DNA from: Rhodospirillaceae bacterium
Lineage (GTDB): Bacteria > Pseudomonadota > Alphaproteobacteria > GCA-2731375
Assembly: GCA_018701215.1 (NCBI GenBank)
Contig: JABIWH010000054.1
Span: 1 to 26,138 of the forward strand
Length of the DNA stretch: 26,138 bases
Direction: 5' to 3'
Positions 23,461 to 26,138 of this stretch are shown one piece after another. The notes beneath the pieces are model-generated. The model searched no databases, was not told the origin of the DNA, and saw only the letters and a list, made by a program, of their open reading frames with translations. The position numbers were made by a program, and so were the translations under genes. Numbering within the stretch: the first letter of the stretch is position 1; every line of letters begins with the position of its first letter.

Positions 23461-24711
23461 ATGACCAGAACGCCCGTTTTACTGTCCTGCGTTGGAACCA
23501 TGGGCGATCTGATGCCGGTGCTGGCCACGGGCCGTCTGCTGATTGGTGCGGGCCATGAGGTGGAGATCATGGCCAATGAAGTCTTCCGATCTGCTATTGA
23601 GGCCTCCGGCATCGCCTTTCATGCCATTGGCGGCCGCGCCGAATTCGACGCCTTCGTCGGTGGCGCGGCGTGGCAGGACCGGGACAGCGGTTGGGCCGCG
23701 TTTCTGCGGGAGGGGATACGCCCCTGCCTCGCCCCCGCCGCCCGGCGGGTAGAAGAGTTCGCCGCCCTGCACAAGGATAGATGCCTGATCGTGCCCAATA
23801 ACTATTCCTATGGCGCGCGATGGGCGGCCCGGGCACATGGTTTGCCACTGGTCAATCTGGCAATTCAGCCGGGCATGCTGCGCGGCATGGAACCTTCGCA
23901 GCAACTGGGGAAAGACCTGTTGCCGGGGGAAAAAGTCTCCTATTGGCGGGCGATGCGGGCGGCCGAGGATTATCTGTTTCACACCTATGGCCGCACGGGC
24001 GGTGGACCGACCGCCGGTCTTGGTCATCTGTTTCAGGATGGTGGACCCAACAAATCCGATGAGAATTTCATAGGCTTGTTTCCCTATTGGTTCGAACGCC
24101 CCGGCGACGATTGGCCCGCCCATCTGCACCTCAGCGGTTTCCCTTTGATCGATATCGGGATTGTCGTGCCTCTCGCGCCCGAGGTCGAAGCTTTCCTCAA
24201 GGCCGGTGCGCCGCCGGTGGCGCTGTTTTGCGGCAGTTTCATGCAGGAAGCCACGTTGTTTTTCCAACGCGGGCTTGATGCTTGCCGGGCCAATGGCAGA
24301 CGCAGCCTGATCATCAGCCGCTACCCCGAAGACCTGCCCGCCGATTTGCCAGATGATTGCCTGGTCGTGGCACAGGCACCGTTCAGCCAGTTGCTGCCGC
24401 ATTTTTGCGCCATCATCCATCACGGAGGCATTGGCACCATCGCGCAGTCGATGGCCGCCGGGCTTCCGCAATTGGTCATACCTCTCAGATTTGAACAACC
24501 AGATAACGCTGCCTGCATGCAACGGCTAGGCGCCGGGCGTGTTGTTCCTCTGGCAAACAGTGATCAAGCGACGGAAGTGTTCTCCGACATATTGGTGGAT
24601 CCGGAAATTCAAAATGCCCGCATAGGTCTAGCCGACCGCATGGCAAACAATAACCCGTTCCACAAGACAGCCGAAATATTACGGAAGGCCGTGCCGAATA
24701 ATCGTTCATGA
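23461..24711 (+). CDS. GT1-family (macrolide-type) glycosyltransferase
   Basis: This 416-residue GT-B enzyme starts LLSCVGTMGDLMPVLATGRLL (residues 7-27), the acceptor-domain opening of erythromycin-type and UGT enzymes. The C-terminal donor-binding block reads FSQLLPHFCAIIHHGGIGT, MAAGLPQLVIPLRFEQPDNA, with the conserved HHGG and the acidic/Gln PDN region. It has no signal peptide and should act in the cytoplasm on a small lipophilic acceptor. The ATG at 23461 has GAGG six bases upstream; a TTG at 23449 is the alternative. It follows the permease by eight bases and is the last gene of the run. Donor candidates are products of the SDR pair or UDP-xylose. Confidence 0.92.
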   Translation: MTRTPVLLSCVGTMGDLMPVLATGRLLIGAGHEVEIMANEVFRSAIEASGIAFHAIGGRAEFDAFVGGAAWQDRDSGWAAFLREGIRPCLAPAARRVEEFAALHKDRCLIVPNNYSYGARWAARAHGLPLVNLAIQPGMLRGMEPSQQLGKDLLPGEKVSYWRAMRAAEDYLFHTYGRTGGGPTAGLGHLFQDGGPNKSDENFIGLFPYWFERPGDDWPAHLHLSGFPLIDIGIVVPLAPEVEAFLKAGAPPVALFCGSFMQEATLFFQRGLDACRANGRRSLIISRYPEDLPADLPDDCLVVAQAPFSQLLPHFCAIIHHGGIGTIAQSMAAGLPQLVIPLRFEQPDNAACMQRLGAGRVVPLANSDQATEVFSDILVDPEIQNARIGLADRMANNNPFHKTAEILRKAVPNNRS

Positions 24712-24803
24712 CGGACTTCCGCCGTTTGTCCTACCGTTGAAAAAGGCGGCAAGGAAAGCGGCAATTATTCTGGTGGTGTCGGGATTTTTGCGGTTTCCTA
24801 GCC

Positions 24804-24840
24804 AAACAAAAACCCCAAGAAACGGTTAAGTTTCAAGGGG
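24804..24840 (-). terminator. Rho-independent terminator of the tRNA-fMet remnant
   Basis: Read on the minus strand, CCCC and GAAAC pair with GTTTC and GGGG around a six-base loop, with an AA/TT-register mismatch between the two stem blocks, followed by TTTTTGTTT. It lies nine bases after the CCA end of the tRNA fragment, the usual place of a tRNA terminator. On the plus strand there is no T-run, so it need not end the glycosyltransferase transcript. Confidence 0.75.
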
Positions 24841-24848
24841 TTGCGTCT

Positions 24849-24893
24849 TGGTTGCGGGGGTTGGATTTGAACCAACGACCTTCAGGTTATGAG
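24849..24893 (-). tRNA. 3' half of initiator tRNA-fMet gene (attachment-site scar, not functional)
   Basis: On the minus strand the sequence runs from the anticodon loop CTCATAA (anticodon CAT, plus 24889-24891) through CCTGA, AGGTC, T-arm GTTGG-TTCAAAT-CCAAC, acceptor strand CCCCGCA, A and CCA. This matches initiator tRNA-fMet of proteobacteria, including the CCCCGCAACCA end. Upstream of the loop the sequence (CCCACTGA) cannot form the anticodon stem, and there is no D-arm or 5' acceptor strand. Only the 3' half is present. Such fragments are typical att sites left when an element integrates into a tRNA gene. Confidence 0.85.
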
Positions 24894-25096
24894 TCAGTGG
24901 GTATTTATAATCTGAGGCGGGGGGGTGTATGAGTCCGACATTGACTTTGACCTTGCTGGCTCTCCCTCGAGCCCGTAGGGCGTTTCCTCTGGCGAGGGTG
25001 GGCGGAAACAAGCGGCGACAGATTTCTTCCCAATCCTCAGGCGCCAGTTAGGCACAGATCAGGGGCACGATCGCATCATATCTGTCCAAATTTTCC
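24894..25096. other. Element-side sequence next to the tRNA scar, no gene
   Basis: Between the tRNA scar and the first gene of the right-hand element there are about 200 bases without a supported gene. A minus-strand frame of 61 codons crosses the tRNA fragment, but its VVGSNPTPAT-type translation is the usual artefact of reading a tRNA as protein. An integrase binding region would be expected near the scar; I see no confident arm repeats and no integrase gene before the window ends. Confidence 0.4.
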
Positions 25097-25789
25097 TTAG
25101 TTATGCGCCAAAAAAAGTTTAATGGCGTTACCAACGTCATCGAGTCGGTTTTTCTGTACCGCATAGCTTGGGGTTATTGGAGATTTTAATAGAAGCGTGC
25201 AAAACGAAACTTCAGGAAATTTGACGACCATATTTTCGAGTTTGGTCTGGATTAAGCCAGTTGAATAACATGAAAGATGGTTACGGAGGTGATCCCAAGT
25301 CCGGCCTGGTGTGTTAGCCATCGTCAATATGACCCGCGGACGGCAATCCCTCAAAACATCAAATACAAAACCGCAACCTAACCTCAAATAGTCATCCGGA
25401 ATAATTTTAGAATTTGCATTATGGCCCCAATCAAGGTTAACGAGCGCGGTCAACGCCGCTGCATATTTACGGGAACCTTGAAAACACTCTGTTGCGAGTG
25501 TCATGAATTTTTCGTTCCGGCTGCGGTTTGTACTAAAGTTAATTTGGCCAGCGAATGGTCCGATGGAAGGTTGTTCATCTACTGGTCGGTTCGGCCCGCC
25601 CTGCCAGACGTCATTTTCAACGTCTGCTGCGCCGGGACTAGGCCCACACATTAAAAGCCACGCATTGGCCGCGCCGGCGCACGCCCTGGGCCATTTCCGC
25701 TCAAAAGTTTGCTTGTTGAGATAATAATCTAGACTGGCTTCAAAACGTATCCTCGGATCTGGGTCATAAAGTTTTTCGCTTAATTCCAT
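25097..25789 (-). CDS. Unassigned protein of the integrated element, possibly uracil-DNA-glycosylase-like
   Basis: This 230-residue protein starts at ATG 25789 with GAGG seven bases upstream. Visible features are a Gly/Pro turn LLMCGPSPGAADVEND (about 46-61), GPFAGQINFS, an aromatic segment NLDWGHNAN, CRPRVILTMANTPG and a C-terminal KSPITPSY. The order of a GxxPG turn, a hydrophobic strand before Asn and a late SPxxPS turn faintly recalls the uracil-DNA glycosylase superfamily, but the key His-Pro-Ser motif is absent, so I leave it unassigned. Base composition is AT-richer than the cluster. It is divergent from the primase-polymerase gene with 39 bases between the starts, as in phage or island replication modules. 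Confidence 0.6.
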   Translation of the reverse strand: MELSEKLYDPDPRIRFEASLDYYLNKQTFERKWPRACAGAANAWLLMCGPSPGAADVENDVWQGGPNRPVDEQPSIGPFAGQINFSTNRSRNEKFMTLATECFQGSRKYAAALTALVNLDWGHNANSKIIPDDYLRLGCGFVFDVLRDCRPRVILTMANTPGRTWDHLRNHLSCYSTGLIQTKLENMVVKFPEVSFCTLLLKSPITPSYAVQKNRLDDVGNAIKLFLAHN

Positions 25790-25828
25790 GACATATCCTC
25801 GTTAATGAACATCGTTCAGGAATTGTCG

Positions 25829-26138
25829 ATGTCAGGGTTTCCCGAACCCCTACGGGCGCCGATCATAAGTTCGGCGATGACAGCCCGGACAGAGAAACCA
25901 ATGGCGGTGGCCACCGTAATGGTAGCCAAGAAGGGTTACAAAATCTTCCCAGTGAAATCCAACGGCAAGGAGCCTGTACACAGCGGCTGGCAGGACGAAG
26001 CGAAGCCAGACGCCACGCCATGGACAAACGGGGCCGATTACAATATCGGCATCGCCATGGGCGGGGGCATTGCAACCATCGATATCGATATGAAAGAAAA
26101 GGATGGTGTGCTTGTAGATGGTGAGGCCAACTGGAAGG
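25829..26138 (+). CDS. Primase-polymerase (bifunctional DNA primase/polymerase, N-terminal part), partial
   Basis: The frame runs from ATG 25829 off the end of the window (103 codons). It shows the start of a Prim-Pol domain: VAKKGYKIFPVKSNGKEPV, then WQDEAKPDATPWTNG, NIGIAMGGG and ATIDID, whose paired Asp residues are the catalytic metal site. I chose 25829 because CAGGA stands about seven bases upstream; the Met at 25877 has no ribosome binding site. These proteins start replication of phages, plasmids and integrated elements and are usually several hundred residues long with a C-terminal helicase. It marks the DNA right of the tRNA scar as a mobile element. Confidence 0.88.
   Translation, partial: MSGFPEPLRAPIISSAMTARTEKPMAVATVMVAKKGYKIFPVKSNGKEPVHSGWQDEAKPDATPWTNGADYNIGIAMGGGIATIDIDMKEKDGVLVDGEANWK

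Larger units (their letters stand above)
3971..24711. other. Putative biosynthetic and export locus: type II acyl chain, amino acid and sugar
   Basis: Twenty genes in three transcription units: plus 3971-14597, minus 14594-18022 and plus 18208-24711. They encode a dissociated chain-building line (ketosynthase-CLF, ketoreductase, dehydratase, malonyltransferase, two ACPs), an amino-acid adenylation enzyme, a GcvT-fold protein, a beta-lactamase-fold protein, a GNAT protein, two sugar-type SDRs, an FkbM methyltransferase, a GT1 glycosyltransferase, two ABC systems, a secreted periplasmic protein and an outer-membrane barrel. Enzymes of the chain-building line are split over all three units, which argues that the units serve one pathway. 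The boundaries are set by the divergent region at 3654-3970 and the tRNA scar at 24804-24893. The product is inferred only. Confidence 0.75.

Noticed and set aside
24712..24760. CCGCC...GGCGG pairing after the glycosyltransferase as a plus-strand terminator
   Set aside because: The loop is about 21 bases and no T-run follows, so it is not a convincing intrinsic terminator.
24826..25011. Minus-strand open frame of 61 codons across the tRNA fragment
   Set aside because: Its translation contains the VVGSNPTPAT-type string that results from reading a tRNA 3' half as protein; it is an artefact.

Overview
The window reads as chromosomal DNA of a Gram-negative, probably alphaproteobacterial, species. 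The clues are moderately high-GC genes packed tightly with overlapping starts and stops, outer-membrane and periplasmic proteins, an IS1380-type transposase remnant, and the 3' half of an alphaproteobacterial-looking initiator tRNA. The exact taxon cannot be read from the sequence.

Layout. (1) Positions 1-1750 are an accessory, partly decayed border: a possible gene start on the minus strand (1-79), a winged-helix protein (130-618), about 530 bases with no convincing gene, a small membrane protein (1152-1382, minus) and the 5' end of a broken IS1380-family transposase (1613 to about 1726). (2) 1727-3653, minus strand: a LolA-like periplasmic protein and a UDP-xylose-synthase-type sugar-nucleotide decarboxylase. 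(3) 3971-14597, plus strand: a tightly coupled run of FabZ-like dehydratase, acyl carrier protein, GcvT/aminomethyltransferase-fold protein, stand-alone amino-acid adenylation enzyme, cytosolic beta-lactamase-fold protein, ABC-2 exporter (ATPase and permease), two-part GNAT protein, two CDP-paratose-epimerase-like SDRs and an FkbM methyltransferase. (4) 14594-18022, minus strand: a second ACP, a FabG-like ketoreductase and an 816-residue fusion of an active ketosynthase with a catalytically dead, chain-length-factor-like ketosynthase. (5) 18208-24711, plus strand: a secreted periplasmic protein, an outer-membrane beta-barrel, a FabD-like malonyltransferase, a LolD/MacB-like ATPase with an FtsX-type permease, and a GT1 (macrolide-type) glycosyltransferase. 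(6) 24804-26138: a tRNA-type terminator, the 3' half of an initiator tRNA-fMet gene (an apparent attachment-site scar), then AT-richer DNA of an integrated element with an unassigned gene and the start of a primase-polymerase.

Together, regions 3-5 (about 20.7 kb) look like one biosynthetic and export locus. A dissociated type II fatty-acid/polyketide line (KS-CLF, KR, DH, malonyltransferase, ACP) with no visible enoyl reductase suggests an unsaturated, possibly polyene, acyl chain. The adenylation enzyme and one ACP suggest an amino acid is joined to it. The SDRs, the methyltransferase and the GT1 enzyme suggest a rare, possibly O-methylated sugar. Two ABC systems plus a periplasmic protein and a beta-barrel suggest delivery to the outer membrane or outside. 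I do not recognise this gene combination as a known cluster. The product is inferred, not shown.

The three transcription units of the cluster meet at a 185-base divergent region (18023-18207) and at a tail-to-tail junction where two stop codons share four bases (14594-14597).
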